From: Bacteroidota bacterium
GTDB taxonomy: Bacteria > Bacteroidota > Bacteroidia > Bacteroidales > Paludibacteraceae
DNA length: 64,000 bases
Assembly: GCA_022708505.1 (NCBI GenBank)
Contig: JAKIYP010000001.1
Coordinates: forward strand, 19,832 to 83,831
Reading direction: 5' to 3'
A model generated the notes under the pieces. That model ran no database searches. It worked only from the letters and a program-made list of their open reading frames with translations, and was not told the DNA's origin. The translations under genes were made by a program, and so were the position numbers. Below are positions 36,188 through 45,145 of this stretch, in pieces. The stretch's first letter is position 1. Every line of letters starts with the position of its first letter.

Positions 36188-39100
36188 ATGGAGTACAATT
36201 TCAGCGAGATAGAAGCAAAGTGGCAGGCATACTGGAAAAATAACCAGACTTACAAAACAGATGTTGATTTACAAAAACCCAAATATTATGTATTAGACAT
36301 GTTCCCCTATCCTTCCGGAGCCGGTTTACACGTGGGACATCCACTGGGATATATCGCATCTGATATCTACAGCCGCTACAAAAGACTTCAGGGTTATAAT
36401 GTTTTACATCCGATGGGATATGATGCTTATGGATTACCTGCTGAACAATACGCCATCCAAACCGGTCAACACCCTGCTGTAACTACAGCAAAAAATATCG
36501 CCCGTTACAGAGAGCAATTGGATAAAATCGGCTTTTGCTACGACTGGGATCGCGAAATCCGCACTTGTGAACCGGATTATTATCACTGGACTCAGTGGGC
36601 TTTTATTCAAATGTTCAATCATTATTTCGATACAAAGTTGCAAAAAGCGATGCCGGTTGAGCTGTTGGTTAAGCATTTTGAAAAAAGTGGCACACAGGAT
36701 ATTAATGCGCATGGGACCGAAGAACTTTGTTTTACGGCATCTGAGTGGAATTCTAAATCAGAGAAAGAACAACAGGAAATACTGCTCAACTACCGCATCG
36801 CTTACCTGGCCGACCTGAAAGTAAACTGGTGCCCGGCTCTCGGAACCGTACTCGCGAATGATGAGGTGAGCGAAGGGGTATCTATTCGCGGAGGACATCC
36901 GGTGGAACAAAAAGTTATGCGTCAGTGGAGTTTGCGGGTTTCGGCCTACGCTCAAAGACTGCTGGACGGATTATCGAAAATCGACTGGACCGACTCGCTG
37001 AAAGAAACACAGAAGAACTGGATTGGTCGCAGCGAGGGTGCTGAGATACACCTCCCCCTGGCCCCCTCCAAAAGAGGGGGAATTGAGGGAAAACCCGTTC
37101 ATTCTCAAATAATAAATTTCCAAGAAAAAGATATCCCTTTATATTATACTGCCGATAAACTTGATTGGAGCTTACTTATTGATCATGCCAAAGCGATGCG
37201 TAGCGAGCCTACTGAGTCTGAAAGCATTCTATGGGAAATGTTACGAGCCAATAAAACCGGATTTAAATTCCGCCGGCAACATCCTGTCGATAAATTTATA
37301 CCCGATTTTGTTTGCATTGAAAAGAAATTGATTGTTGAAGTTGATGGCGATTATCATTTTACCGAAGAACAGATTGAACTTGATAAAGCGAGAACACACA
37401 TACTGGAATTATCCGGATATAAAATGCTTCGTTTCACTAATGATGAAGTAAAATCGACACCGCATTTCGTAATTGAGAAAATCAAAAGTGAGCTGACAAA
37501 AGAGAACTCAAATGATTCGGAAGGCCAGAATCATTCTGCAACTTCCCCCTCCCTCGGAGGGGGCCAGGGGGAGGTGATTGTCTTTACTACCCGTGCGGAT
37601 ACCATATACGGTGTTACATTCATAGTGCTCGCTCCTGAAAGCGAGTTGGTTGAAACATGCACCACTCCTGAACAAGCAGCAGAAGTACAAGCCTATATCG
37701 ATACAACAAAGAAGCGAACCGAACGGGAAAGAATCGCCGACCGTCGCGTTACCGGGGTTTTTTCAGGCTCTTACGCTATCAATCCGGTCAGTGGAACAGA
37801 AATTCCGATCTGGATTTCGGATTATGTGCTGGCCGGATATGGAACCGGTGCTATCATGGCGGTACCTGCACACGACAGTCGCGACTATGCTTTTGCCAAA
37901 CACTTCAACCTGCCGATTATCCCATTAATTGAAGGTTGCGATGTGTCTGAAGAAAGTTTTGATGCAAAAGAAGGCATCATGATGAATTCAGGTTTTCTGA
38001 ACGGCTTAACGGTTAAAGAAGCCATTGAAAAAGCAAAAACTTATGTAGAAGAAAAAGGAATCGGCAGAATCAAGGTAAATTTCCGCCTACGTGATGCCAT
38101 TTTCAGTCGCCAGCGTTACTGGGGTGAGCCCTTCCCTGTTTACTACAAAGACGATATGCCCTACATGCTCGATGAGAGCAAATTACCATTGATACTTCCT
38201 GAGGTGGATAAATTCCTGCCGACTGAAAAAGGGGAACCACCATTAGGCAGGGCAAAAAACTGGCATACAGCAGATGGTTTTCCATTGGAATTATGTACCA
38301 TGCCCGGATTTGCCGGTTCGTCTGCATACTACCTGCGCTACATGGATCCCAAAAACGACAAGGCATTGGTTAGCAAGGAAGCGAACGAATACTGGCGCAA
38401 TGTCGATTTATATATCGGTGGGACGGAACATGCAACCGGTCACCTTGTTTACAGCCGTTTCTGGAATAAATTCCTGTTTGATCTTGGATTGGTTTGTGAG
38501 GATGAACCGTTTAAGAAACTGATTAATCAGGGAATGATTCAGGGACGGAGTAATTTTGTGTACAGGGTGAAGCACCCCCTTCCAACCTCCCCCGAAGGGG
38601 GAGGAGATACGCACTCCTCAAGTACGCAAAGCCCTGAAAGTGCGCTCACTCCTCCCCCTTCGGGGGAGGTCGGGAGGGGGTCGGGGTGCTTTGTTTCTCT
38701 CGGCTTAAAAGACCAATACGACACTACTCCAATCCACGTCGATGTTAATATCGTTTCAAATGATATACTGGATATTGAAAAGTTCCGTTCCTGGCGTCCG
38801 GAATTTGCAGATGCTGAATTCATCCTTGAAGATGGAAAATACATTTGCGGATGGGCAGTTGAAAAGATGTCTAAGTCCATGTTTAACGTGGTGAATCCGG
38901 ATGATATCGTGGAAAGATACGGAGCCGATACCCTGCGCTTGTATGAGATGTTTCTGGGTCCGCTCGAACAATCGAAACCATGGGATACCAACGGCATTGA
39001 TGGAGTGCACCGCTTCCTGAAACGCCTCTGGGCGCTGTTCTATAAAGAGGGTGAATCGTTACTCAACGAGGATCAACCTTCAGCAGAAGAACTCAAAATT

Positions 39101-39544
39101 TTGCACAAGACAATAAAAAAGATTACTTTCGACATCGAGAACTTTTCATTCAACACATCTGTTTCTGCTTTTATGATTTGCGTGAATGAATTGTCGGCGC
39201 TTAAATGCAGCAAAAAAGCAATTTTGGAACCTTTAGTGATTTTACTGGCTCCATTTGCACCGCATATCGCGGAGGAACTGTATCATGCGCTTGGACATAC
39301 CGGCACTGTTTGTGATGCCGCATTTCCGGTTTGCAATGAAGCATTCTTAGTTGAATCGACCGTGAAATATCCGATTTCATTCAACGGGAAAGTAAGGTTT
39401 ACACTGGAACTTCCGGCCGACATGAACAAGGCGGATGTGGAAAAAGAAGCGCTGGAAAACGAAAATACGATTAAACAACTGAACGGAGCAACCATTAAAA
39501 AGGTGATTGTGGTACCCGGGAAGATTGTGAATATAGTTATTTAG
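36188..39544 (+). CDS. leuS: Leucyl-tRNA synthetase with two in-frame insertions
   Basis: 1118 residues, about 216 more than its own core, so it is abnormally long. Class I synthetase: HIGH-type HVGH at 48-51 and KMSKS at 893-897; the CP1 editing domain has [10 protein letters not shown] (466-475) and [15 protein letters not shown] (conserved Asp at 563). Residues 288-463 are an inserted DUF559 endonuclease domain that interrupts the entrance to the editing domain. Residues 795-834 ([10 protein letters not shown] to GEVGRG) are a second low-complexity insertion between YRVK and [14 protein letters not shown]. Both are multiples of three and free of stops, and the catalytic and editing motifs are intact, so the enzyme is probably active. 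Single transcript; divergent from rex. Confidence 0.95.
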   Translation: MEYNFSEIEAKWQAYWKNNQTYKTDVDLQKPKYYVLDMFPYPSGAGLHVGHPLGYIASDIYSRYKRLQGYNVLHPMGYDAYGLPAEQYAIQTGQHPAVTTAKNIARYREQLDKIGFCYDWDREIRTCEPDYYHWTQWAFIQMFNHYFDTKLQKAMPVELLVKHFEKSGTQDINAHGTEELCFTASEWNSKSEKEQQEILLNYRIAYLADLKVNWCPALGTVLANDEVSEGVSIRGGHPVEQKVMRQWSLRVSAYAQRLLDGLSKIDWTDSLKETQKNWIGRSEGAEIHLPLAPSKRGGIEGKPVHSQIINFQEKDIPLYYTADKLDWSLLIDHAKAMRSEPTESESILWEMLRANKTGFKFRRQHPVDKFIPDFVCIEKKLIVEVDGDYHFTEEQIELDKARTHILELSGYKMLRFTNDEVKSTPHFVIEKIKSELTKENSNDSEGQNHSATSPSLGGGQGEVIVFTTRADTIYGVTFIVLAPESELVETCTTPEQAAEVQAYIDTTKKRTERERIADRRVTGVFSGSYAINPVSGTEIPIWISDYVLAGYGTGAIMAVPAHDSRDYAFAKHFNLPIIPLIEGCDVSEESFDAKEGIMMNSGFLNGLTVKEAIEKAKTYVEEKGIGRIKVNFRLRDAIFSRQRYWGEPFPVYYKDDMPYMLDESKLPLILPEVDKFLPTEKGEPPLGRAKNWHTADGFPLELCTMPGFAGSSAYYLRYMDPKNDKALVSKEANEYWRNVDLYIGGTEHATGHLVYSRFWNKFLFDLGLVCEDEPFKKLINQGMIQGRSNFVYRVKHPLPTSPEGGGDTHSSSTQSPESALTPPPSGEVGRGSGCFVSLGLKDQYDTTPIHVDVNIVSNDILDIEKFRSWRPEFADAEFILEDGKYICGWAVEKMSKSMFNVVNPDDIVERYGADTLRLYEMFLGPLEQSKPWDTNGIDGVHRFLKRLWALFYKEGESLLNEDQPSAEELKILHKTIKKITFDIENFSFNTSVSAFMICVNELSALKCSKKAILEPLVILLAPFAPHIAEELYHALGHTGTVCDAAFPVCNEAFLVESTVKYPISFNGKVRFTLELPADMNKADVEKEALENENTIKQLNGATIKKVIVVPGKIVNIVI
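37049..37576 (+). mobile_element. 528-base in-frame element with DUF559 endonuclease, inside leuS
   Basis: Bounded by inverted repeats at 37049-37084 and 37540-37576; the outer 21 bases of each arm (CACCTCCCCCTGGCCCCCTC...) are perfectly complementary, and each arm contains its own hairpin (CCCCCTC/GAGGGGG). Exactly 176 codons, open in the leuS frame. It encodes [10 protein letters not shown], then a DUF559 (Vsr/PD-(D/E)XK-type) domain at leuS residues about 330-445: [28 protein letters not shown] and VEVDGDYH, with Asp373, Glu384 and Asp386 as likely catalytic residues, and ends [11 protein letters not shown]. There is no Met before residue about 336, so it seems to be made only as part of LeuRS. 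Confidence 0.88.
38571..38690 (+). mobile_element. 120-base in-frame palindromic element without a domain, inside leuS
   Basis: Left arm 38571-38606 and right arm 38649-38690 are reverse complements (AGCACCCC..., CCTCCCCCGAAGGGGGAGG) apart from a 6-base gap and one or two mismatches; the arm cores are hairpins with a GAA loop. The centre (42 bases) has no recognisable domain. It encodes 40 residues rich in Pro, Gly and Ser, in frame. Similar C-rich arms to the endonuclease-bearing element 1 kb upstream. Confidence 0.85.
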
Positions 39545-39688
39545 CGGAAAGCGGAGAGCTAAAAACGAATAGCGAATAGTGGAGGGTTGAATGACCAAGT
39601 GCAAATTAAGAGAAGGTTGCCACGTCGTTCACTTTGTGAACTCCTCGCAATGACAGACTGGCAACCGTAGACCGTAGACTGTAGACTT
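39544..39688. repeat. Composite intergenic repeats after leuS
   Basis: In order: GCGGAAAGCGGAGAGCTAAA and ACGAATAGCGAATAGTGG (39544-39582, same family as 29510); GGTTGCCACGTCGTTCACTTT..GAACTCCTCGCAATGAC (39615-39655), which contains the palindrome GTTCAC-TTT-GTGAAC and resembles a repeat common in Bacteroidota; and a 7-base tandem GTAGACC/GTAGACT/GTAGACT (39667-39687). Confidence 0.65.
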
Positions 39689-39699
39689 TTGACAATATT

Positions 39700-40584
39700 A
39701 TGACATTACAATCAAGCACCAAACAAACCTGGATCAGCATACGTCAGTATGTCCTGATTACCTTCGGTTTATTCCTTTATGCAATTGCATGGAAGGGCTT
39801 GCTGATTCCACACCAGATAACGGGTGGAGGGGTTACCGGTGTCGGGGCTTTGCTTTTTTACGCGACTGGCATCCCCATTTCAGCTACTTACCTGACTATC
39901 AACCTGATATTACTTATCGTAGCTTATAAAACCGTCGGCAAACAGTTCAGCGTTCGAACCGTGATAGGCGTGGGGATTCTGACATTCTTTTTAAGCGTTA
40001 TACCTGAATTTCCCCGGGGAACTTTTGTACAGGAAAGTGAAAGTTTCATGGCTTGTGTGCTGGGTGGCTTAATCATGGGAAGTGGAATCGGACTTATTTT
40101 CATCAACAATGGCAGTTCGGGAGGTACTGACATCATTGCCAAGGTCATTAACACACACCGCAACATAACCCTTGGCAGAGCGTTGTTGTACACCGATGTA
40201 TTAATCATTTCGTCTTCTTATTTTCTGGAATTCGGCAGCTTAGAGAAAATCGTTTACGGACTTACCACCTTAGCTGTTTCAACTGTGGCTGTCGACATGG
40301 TTGTAAACGGGGTTAGGCAATCGGTACAGTTCTTTATTTTTTCGAAGAAATACGATGAAATTGCCAACAGGATTAACTCGGAACTGCACAGAGGGGTAAC
40401 CATTTTAGATGGCACAGGTTGGTATTCAAAAGAACCGGTCAAGGTTATTACCGTGCTGGCAAGAAAGAATCAGTCGGTAGCTATTTTCAGAATCGTAAAG
40501 GAAATTGACCCCAACGCGTTTGTATCTCAATCTTCAGTAATCGGGGTGTATGGAGAGGGATTCGATGTAATCAAATCGAAATAA
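39700..40584 (+). CDS. YitT family membrane protein (DUF161/DUF2179)
   Basis: 294 residues: about six membrane helices in the first 190 residues (ITFGLFLYAIAWKGLLIP; GGGVTGVGALLFYATGIP; FINNGSSGGTDIIAKVIN), then a cytosolic DUF2179 ferredoxin-like domain from about 205 (RGVTILDGTGWYSKEPVKVI; FRIVKEIDPNAFVSQS). Function unproven. Starts ATG 39700 after a repeat-rich gap. Confidence 0.9.
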   Translation: MTLQSSTKQTWISIRQYVLITFGLFLYAIAWKGLLIPHQITGGGVTGVGALLFYATGIPISATYLTINLILLIVAYKTVGKQFSVRTVIGVGILTFFLSVIPEFPRGTFVQESESFMACVLGGLIMGSGIGLIFINNGSSGGTDIIAKVINTHRNITLGRALLYTDVLIISSSYFLEFGSLEKIVYGLTTLAVSTVAVDMVVNGVRQSVQFFIFSKKYDEIANRINSELHRGVTILDGTGWYSKEPVKVITVLARKNQSVAIFRIVKEIDPNAFVSQSSVIGVYGEGFDVIKSK

Positions 40585-40626
40585 AGACAGGATTTACCAA
40601 AGCTCTGGAGAAAATAATCAACAATA

Positions 40627-42078
40627 ATGAGTGATAATTTCAAAAAAAACATGATTGGTGCCCTCACCTGGAGTTCGGTGAATATCTTTGGCGTGCAATC
40701 GGTTCAATTGATTATTGGCATTATCCTGGCCAGGGTCCTGATGCCCGAGGATTTCGGGTTAGTGGGTATTCTGTTTGTCTTTTTCGGGTTATCAACTGTA
40801 CTCATCGATGGTGGATTTGGACAAGGACTGATAAAAAAACCAGATGCCAACAAAGAGGATTTCAGCACCGTTTTCTTTTTAAACATCTTTCTGTCGATCC
40901 TGTTGTACATTATATTGTTTTTTTCTGCTCCTCTGATAGCCGCATTTTTCTCTCAGCCGGATTTAATTTCACTGGCCAGGGTTGCTTTTCTTGCTGTGCT
41001 TATATTTCCTTTGTACCAAACCCAGCAAATACAATTACTCAGGAAACTAAACTACAAGAAGCTGGCATCAGTGAATATTGGCAGCGTGGGGTTGAGCGGT
41101 GCAATTGCCGTTGTCATGGCGGTTAACGACTACGGCGTATGGTCACTGGTCTATCAGCAACTGCTGTTTCACTTTTTCAGGTTTGTTTTTTTCACGCTGC
41201 AAAACCGTTGGAAACCTGCTTTGACATTCAAATCTGCAACCATTCGGGAATTGTGGCGATTTACCTTACCCCTGCTCGGACAATCGTTGCTAAACGTCAT
41301 TTTTAACCAGATTTACATCGTGATCATCGGGCGGTTCTACCCCATCGGGCAGGTGGGTTATTTTACCCAGGCAAACAAATACAGTGAAACAGTCAATGCC
41401 GCCACGCAGAACATTCTTTCGATGGGGACCTTCCCCTCTTTTACGAAAATCCAGGACGATAAAGAGCGCTTGCTACGTGTTTACAAAAGACTCATTTCTT
41501 CCGTTTCGATGATAACTTTTCCGTTGGTAGTTTTTTTGATTGTAGCAGCCGAACCCATTGTTGTAACGCTCATCTCTGAAAAATGGTTGCCCTCGGTTGT
41601 GTTATTACAGTTGTTATTACTTGCCAATATCTTCAACCCGCAATATACCATCAATATCAACATCCTGAATGCAACAGGAGCATCCGGCACCACACTGAAA
41701 CTTGAAATAATCAAAAAATCCCTGATTATGGTTTCAATTTTAGCATGTTTTAGTTTCGGGATCGAAGCCATGCTTGCTGGATTTGTAGCAGCAAATGTAC
41801 TGGCTTACGTGATTTCGATGGTATCGATTAAGAAGGTGTTGAAACATTACTACAGGCATCAGATAGGGGATGTGATTCAGAAACTGATAATAGCAATTAT
41901 CTTAGGAGTATTAGTTGGGTTCTACAACTATATTTCACTTGGATATTTCGTTAAATTGCTTGTACAAGGGATTTCATATATTATACTATATCTTTGCGCG
42001 ATTAAACTGTTTTATCCGGAAAATTTCAAAGAAATAAAAGCACTAACCTCAATAAATAAAAACCAGCATGAATTTTAG
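40627..42078 (+). CDS. Wzx-like polysaccharide flippase (MOP superfamily)
   Basis: 483 residues with 14 or so predicted helices and the N-terminal signature of the lipopolysaccharide biosynthesis/PST family (GALTWSSVNIFGVQSVQLIIG; LARVLMPEDFGLVGIL; STVLIDGGFGQGLIKKP). It moves undecaprenyl-linked glycan units across the cytoplasmic membrane. The gene after it overlaps by 11 bases and is a methyltransferase, and a set of glycosyltransferases lies on the other strand, all consistent with surface glycan synthesis. Confidence 0.92.
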   Translation: MSDNFKKNMIGALTWSSVNIFGVQSVQLIIGIILARVLMPEDFGLVGILFVFFGLSTVLIDGGFGQGLIKKPDANKEDFSTVFFLNIFLSILLYIILFFSAPLIAAFFSQPDLISLARVAFLAVLIFPLYQTQQIQLLRKLNYKKLASVNIGSVGLSGAIAVVMAVNDYGVWSLVYQQLLFHFFRFVFFTLQNRWKPALTFKSATIRELWRFTLPLLGQSLLNVIFNQIYIVIIGRFYPIGQVGYFTQANKYSETVNAATQNILSMGTFPSFTKIQDDKERLLRVYKRLISSVSMITFPLVVFLIVAAEPIVVTLISEKWLPSVVLLQLLLLANIFNPQYTININILNATGASGTTLKLEIIKKSLIMVSILACFSFGIEAMLAGFVAANVLAYVISMVSIKKVLKHYYRHQIGDVIQKLIIAIILGVLVGFYNYISLGYFVKLLVQGISYIILYLCAIKLFYPENFKEIKALTSINKNQHEF

Positions 42079-42811
42079 TGAAGAAATAAATCAATATCTT
42101 AAAGGAAAGCTATTTTCAAATGCACTTTATGTAAACTTCTCTCCAAATAAATTTTTATTGCAATCAAGAATAAAAAAAATATCAGGAATAGTAAAAGATA
42201 AGAATATTATTCATTTGGGCTGCGCTGATCATTTGGACCTGATAGAATACAAAATGAAACGCGGGAAGTGGTTACATGGGCTACTGATTGAAACCACAAA
42301 TCAATGCATCGGCATCGACATCAACAGTGAAGCAATCAATTACCTGAAAGAAAAACACAATATCCCCAATATATATTGTAAAAATATTGAAGACGATAAT
42401 GATATTGAAGGGATTTTAGGAGATACAAAATGGGATTTTCTCCTCTTGGGGGAAATTATTGAACACATGAATAATCCGGTAGCATTTTTACAGCATCTAC
42501 ACGAGAAATTCAAAGGCAAAACAGACAGAATCATCATTACCGCTCCAAACGTTTACAATATTTTTAACGCAAAAAAAATACGCAAAAACATGGAAGTTAT
42601 CAATACAGATCACCGGTATTGGTTTTCACCTTACACATTAACAAAGGTTGTAATGGAAAGTGGTTTTAGTGACTGTGATTTGTGTTTTGTTGAACATGTA
42701 AAGCTACCATTAATAACAGAAGTACGAAAACAAATTTATAAGATACTAAAAAGACCTCTGTACCTCAATGCTTCTTATTATTCAACTTTAGTAATAGTTG
42801 CAAAATTCTGA
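42068..42811 (+). CDS. SAM-dependent methyltransferase, class I
   Basis: 247 residues. Rossmann-type motifs: IIHLGCADHLDLIEYK (motif I variant), CIGIDINSEAINYLKEKHNI (acidic residue binding SAM ribose), DFLLLGEIIEHMNNPVAFL, RIIITAPNVYN. The pattern matches class I small-molecule methyltransferases of glycan clusters. Target unknown, perhaps a sugar residue. Overlaps the flippase gene by 11 bases. This stretch is noticeably richer in A and T than its neighbours. Confidence 0.85.
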   Translation: MNFSEEINQYLKGKLFSNALYVNFSPNKFLLQSRIKKISGIVKDKNIIHLGCADHLDLIEYKMKRGKWLHGLLIETTNQCIGIDINSEAINYLKEKHNIPNIYCKNIEDDNDIEGILGDTKWDFLLLGEIIEHMNNPVAFLQHLHEKFKGKTDRIIITAPNVYNIFNAKKIRKNMEVINTDHRYWFSPYTLTKVVMESGFSDCDLCFVEHVKLPLITEVRKQIYKILKRPLYLNASYYSTLVIVAKF

Positions 42812-42827
42812 TTTACGTGTATTGATT

Positions 42828-44036
42828 TTAAAAATCCTTTAAGAGCTGTATAAAAGCGTGATAGTTTTGTTCAGCATTGAAATTTTGTTCCCAATGTTCG
42901 CGAGCATTTTCACGTAAAGTAACGTTATTCTTCTGAACAAACTCTTGGATCATATCAGCAAGAAATGCCTCATCAATTCTTGATGGTAAGAGAATTCCAT
43001 TACTGTTGTTTACTAATTCAGATACACCTCCAACATCCGTCGCCATTGCCGGAATACCAAAAGACATGGCTTCCATTATTGAGACCGGAATACCCTCAGT
43101 ACTACTCACGTTGATAAACAAATCAATATAATTCTCCTGATAGAACTTAATCACTTCTTCGTTTGTTTTTAGTCCTAACCAGTTCACTTCAATATTGTCA
43201 GGCAATTCATAACTCATTGCTTGTAATACAGAACGCAACGGTCCATCACCGATGTGAGTCCATTTTATTTTGAATTCAATCAAATGTAAAGCCTTAATTA
43301 TTAATTGTATTCGCTTAATCTCTACTAAATTAGAACAACTAACCAAGTGAAAACAGTCTACATCTGTACGATTTATCAGATTTACACCTTGATCCAGAAC
43401 TCCAAGTCTTGAAACAAATATTTTATTTTCATTCACCAATTGCGGGTATTTACCCAATAAGTAACGACGACCGTAATCTGAGATGGTAATAAACTTATCA
43501 ATTGAGGGAAAAACGTAACGACGAAAAGGTATATAACTGGCTTTAACCTCTTCATATAGATCACTTCCGTGAAAACGAACAACAATCGTTGAAGAATATT
43601 TTTGTTTCAATACAGGAGCCAACATGACCGATTTATCACCCCAATAGAAATATAGAATATCATTTTTTTTAGGATTGATATGCTGCCTCTTATAAATACA
43701 TCTGAAACGAAAAAGGAACGTGAAAAATTCCCATGTTTTTTTAGAGTCTTTATATGGCTTACTAATTTTCCACTCGGTAAGTGCAAACATAATGGGCGAA
43801 AGGTTACATAATCCGGATAAGATAAACTTTAATCTATCTTTTTTTGTGTCTACTGAAAGTAACGGTTTTAGTATTATTACATTTGGAGGTACTTCTCTAA
43901 TATTTTTATCTGCCTGTAGTGGAATTATGAAGACTGACTGAAAATTATCGGCTAAGTACTTAATTTCATTCATCAAAAAAGTTTCACCATTTCCATAAGG
44001 AAATGTATTTGTAAAAAGATATATATTTCTTTCCAT
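42828..44036 (-). CDS. Family 4 glycosyltransferase
   Basis: 402 residues, GT-B fold, no signal peptide. N-terminal FTNTFPYGNGETFLMNEIKY; C-terminal half with a donor site: LVSCSNLVEIKRIQLIIKAL, WTHIGDGPLRSVL, NVSSTEGIPVSIMEAMSFG (EX7E type acidic pair) and PAMATDVGGVSELV. Likely adds one sugar to a surface glycan. AT-rich like the adjacent methyltransferase, which suggests horizontal exchange. Convergent with it, 16 bases apart. Confidence 0.9.
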   Translation of the reverse strand: MERNIYLFTNTFPYGNGETFLMNEIKYLADNFQSVFIIPLQADKNIREVPPNVIILKPLLSVDTKKDRLKFILSGLCNLSPIMFALTEWKISKPYKDSKKTWEFFTFLFRFRCIYKRQHINPKKNDILYFYWGDKSVMLAPVLKQKYSSTIVVRFHGSDLYEEVKASYIPFRRYVFPSIDKFITISDYGRRYLLGKYPQLVNENKIFVSRLGVLDQGVNLINRTDVDCFHLVSCSNLVEIKRIQLIIKALHLIEFKIKWTHIGDGPLRSVLQAMSYELPDNIEVNWLGLKTNEEVIKFYQENYIDLFINVSSTEGIPVSIMEAMSFGIPAMATDVGGVSELVNNSNGILLPSRIDEAFLADMIQEFVQKNNVTLRENAREHWEQNFNAEQNYHAFIQLLKDF

Positions 44037-44059
44037 ACTTTCTTGATTATATTTACATA

Positions 44060-45130
44060 TTACATTTCCAACACCTCTCCAACCGCCCTTTCCGCAGCCT
44101 TCCCTTTTCCATACAAATCAACACCGAAATCCGACTGTTTATTACTGAAATACCGAAACGCATCCAGCAATAAATCGATATTAGTCCCGACAATCCGGTT
44201 AAATCCATGTTCTACTAATTCCACCCACTCGGTTTGCTCGCGTAAGGTGATGCAATGCCTCCCGAAGAAAAAGGCTTCTTTCTGCACGCCCCCACTATCA
44301 GTCACAACCAACTTGCAATGTTTTAGCAGCATGATCATATCAAAATATCCTACCGGGTCGATGATGGTAAATGCCGGTTTCAGATTCATTTGTTGCAGGA
44401 TGTTACGGGTACGGGGATGTAGGGGAACTACCACCTGAATCTCTTTGTTTATCAGATTCAGACCAGAAATAATTCCCTGCAATTTAACCGGATCGTCGGT
44501 ATTTTCCTGCCGGTGAATCGTCGCCAGCACAAAATCAGTTAAGCCAAGCTGACCGATAATCTGTGATTTCTCCTGAGCCTTTTGTGCGTAATACATAGCG
44601 GCATCCTGCATCACATCGCCATTCTTTACGATTTGCGCGGTATAGTTATCGAAACCTTCGCGTTTCAGGTTATGAACTGCTGTTTCGGTTGGACATAACA
44701 ACAGGCTGGAAATCCTGTCGGTGAGGATACGGTTGATTTCTTCCGGCATCGTCATGTTAAACGAACGTAAACCGGCTTCGACATGTATCACGGGAATATG
44801 TAGTTTAACCGCTGCCAATGCTCCGGCTAAGGTCGAATTCGTATCACCATACACCAACACGCCCTCCGGTTTTTCTTTCAACAGAATCTGCTCAATTCCT
44901 TCCAGCATCCTGCCGGTCATAGCCCCATGAGAAACACCGTGAATGTCTAACTGATAAGCAGGTCTGGGAATTTCCATTTCTTCAAAAAACACGTCCGACA
45001 TATTGGTATCGAAATGTTGCCCCGTATGTATAATCTGCTCTTCAATACCGCAAAGCGTAAACTGGCGACTTAATGTCGCTGCTTTTACGAATTGCGGACG
45101 AGCGCCTACGATGGTTATGATTCTCTTCAT
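44060..45130 (-). CDS. wecB: Non-hydrolysing UDP-N-acetylglucosamine 2-epimerase
   Basis: 356 residues. Makes UDP-ManNAc from UDP-GlcNAc. Start KRIITIVGARPQFVKAATLS, IIHTGQHFDTNMSDVFFEEM, GVLVYGDTNSTLAGALAA, HVEAGLRSFNMTMPEEINR, LVPLHPRTR-type PLHPRTRN, VTDSGGVQKEAFFFG, TLREQTEWVELVE. All are standard for WecB. A glycosyltransferase lies 15 bases upstream. Confidence 0.95.
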   Translation of the reverse strand: MKRIITIVGARPQFVKAATLSRQFTLCGIEEQIIHTGQHFDTNMSDVFFEEMEIPRPAYQLDIHGVSHGAMTGRMLEGIEQILLKEKPEGVLVYGDTNSTLAGALAAVKLHIPVIHVEAGLRSFNMTMPEEINRILTDRISSLLLCPTETAVHNLKREGFDNYTAQIVKNGDVMQDAAMYYAQKAQEKSQIIGQLGLTDFVLATIHRQENTDDPVKLQGIISGLNLINKEIQVVVPLHPRTRNILQQMNLKPAFTIIDPVGYFDMIMLLKHCKLVVTDSGGVQKEAFFFGRHCITLREQTEWVELVEHGFNRIVGTNIDLLLDAFRYFSNKQSDFGVDLYGKGKAAERAVGEVLEM

Positions 45131-45145
45131 CTGCGTATAATTTGG

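Noticed and set aside
37049-37576. Intein in leuS
   Set aside because: No Cys/Ser at the first position, no His-Asn at the end and no Hint domain; the insert is not spliced in any visible way.
39626-39640. GTTCAC-TTT-GTGAAC as a Rex operator
   Set aside because: Rex sites are TTGTGA-type with a longer spacer; this belongs to a dispersed repeat and is not near a Rex-regulated promoter.
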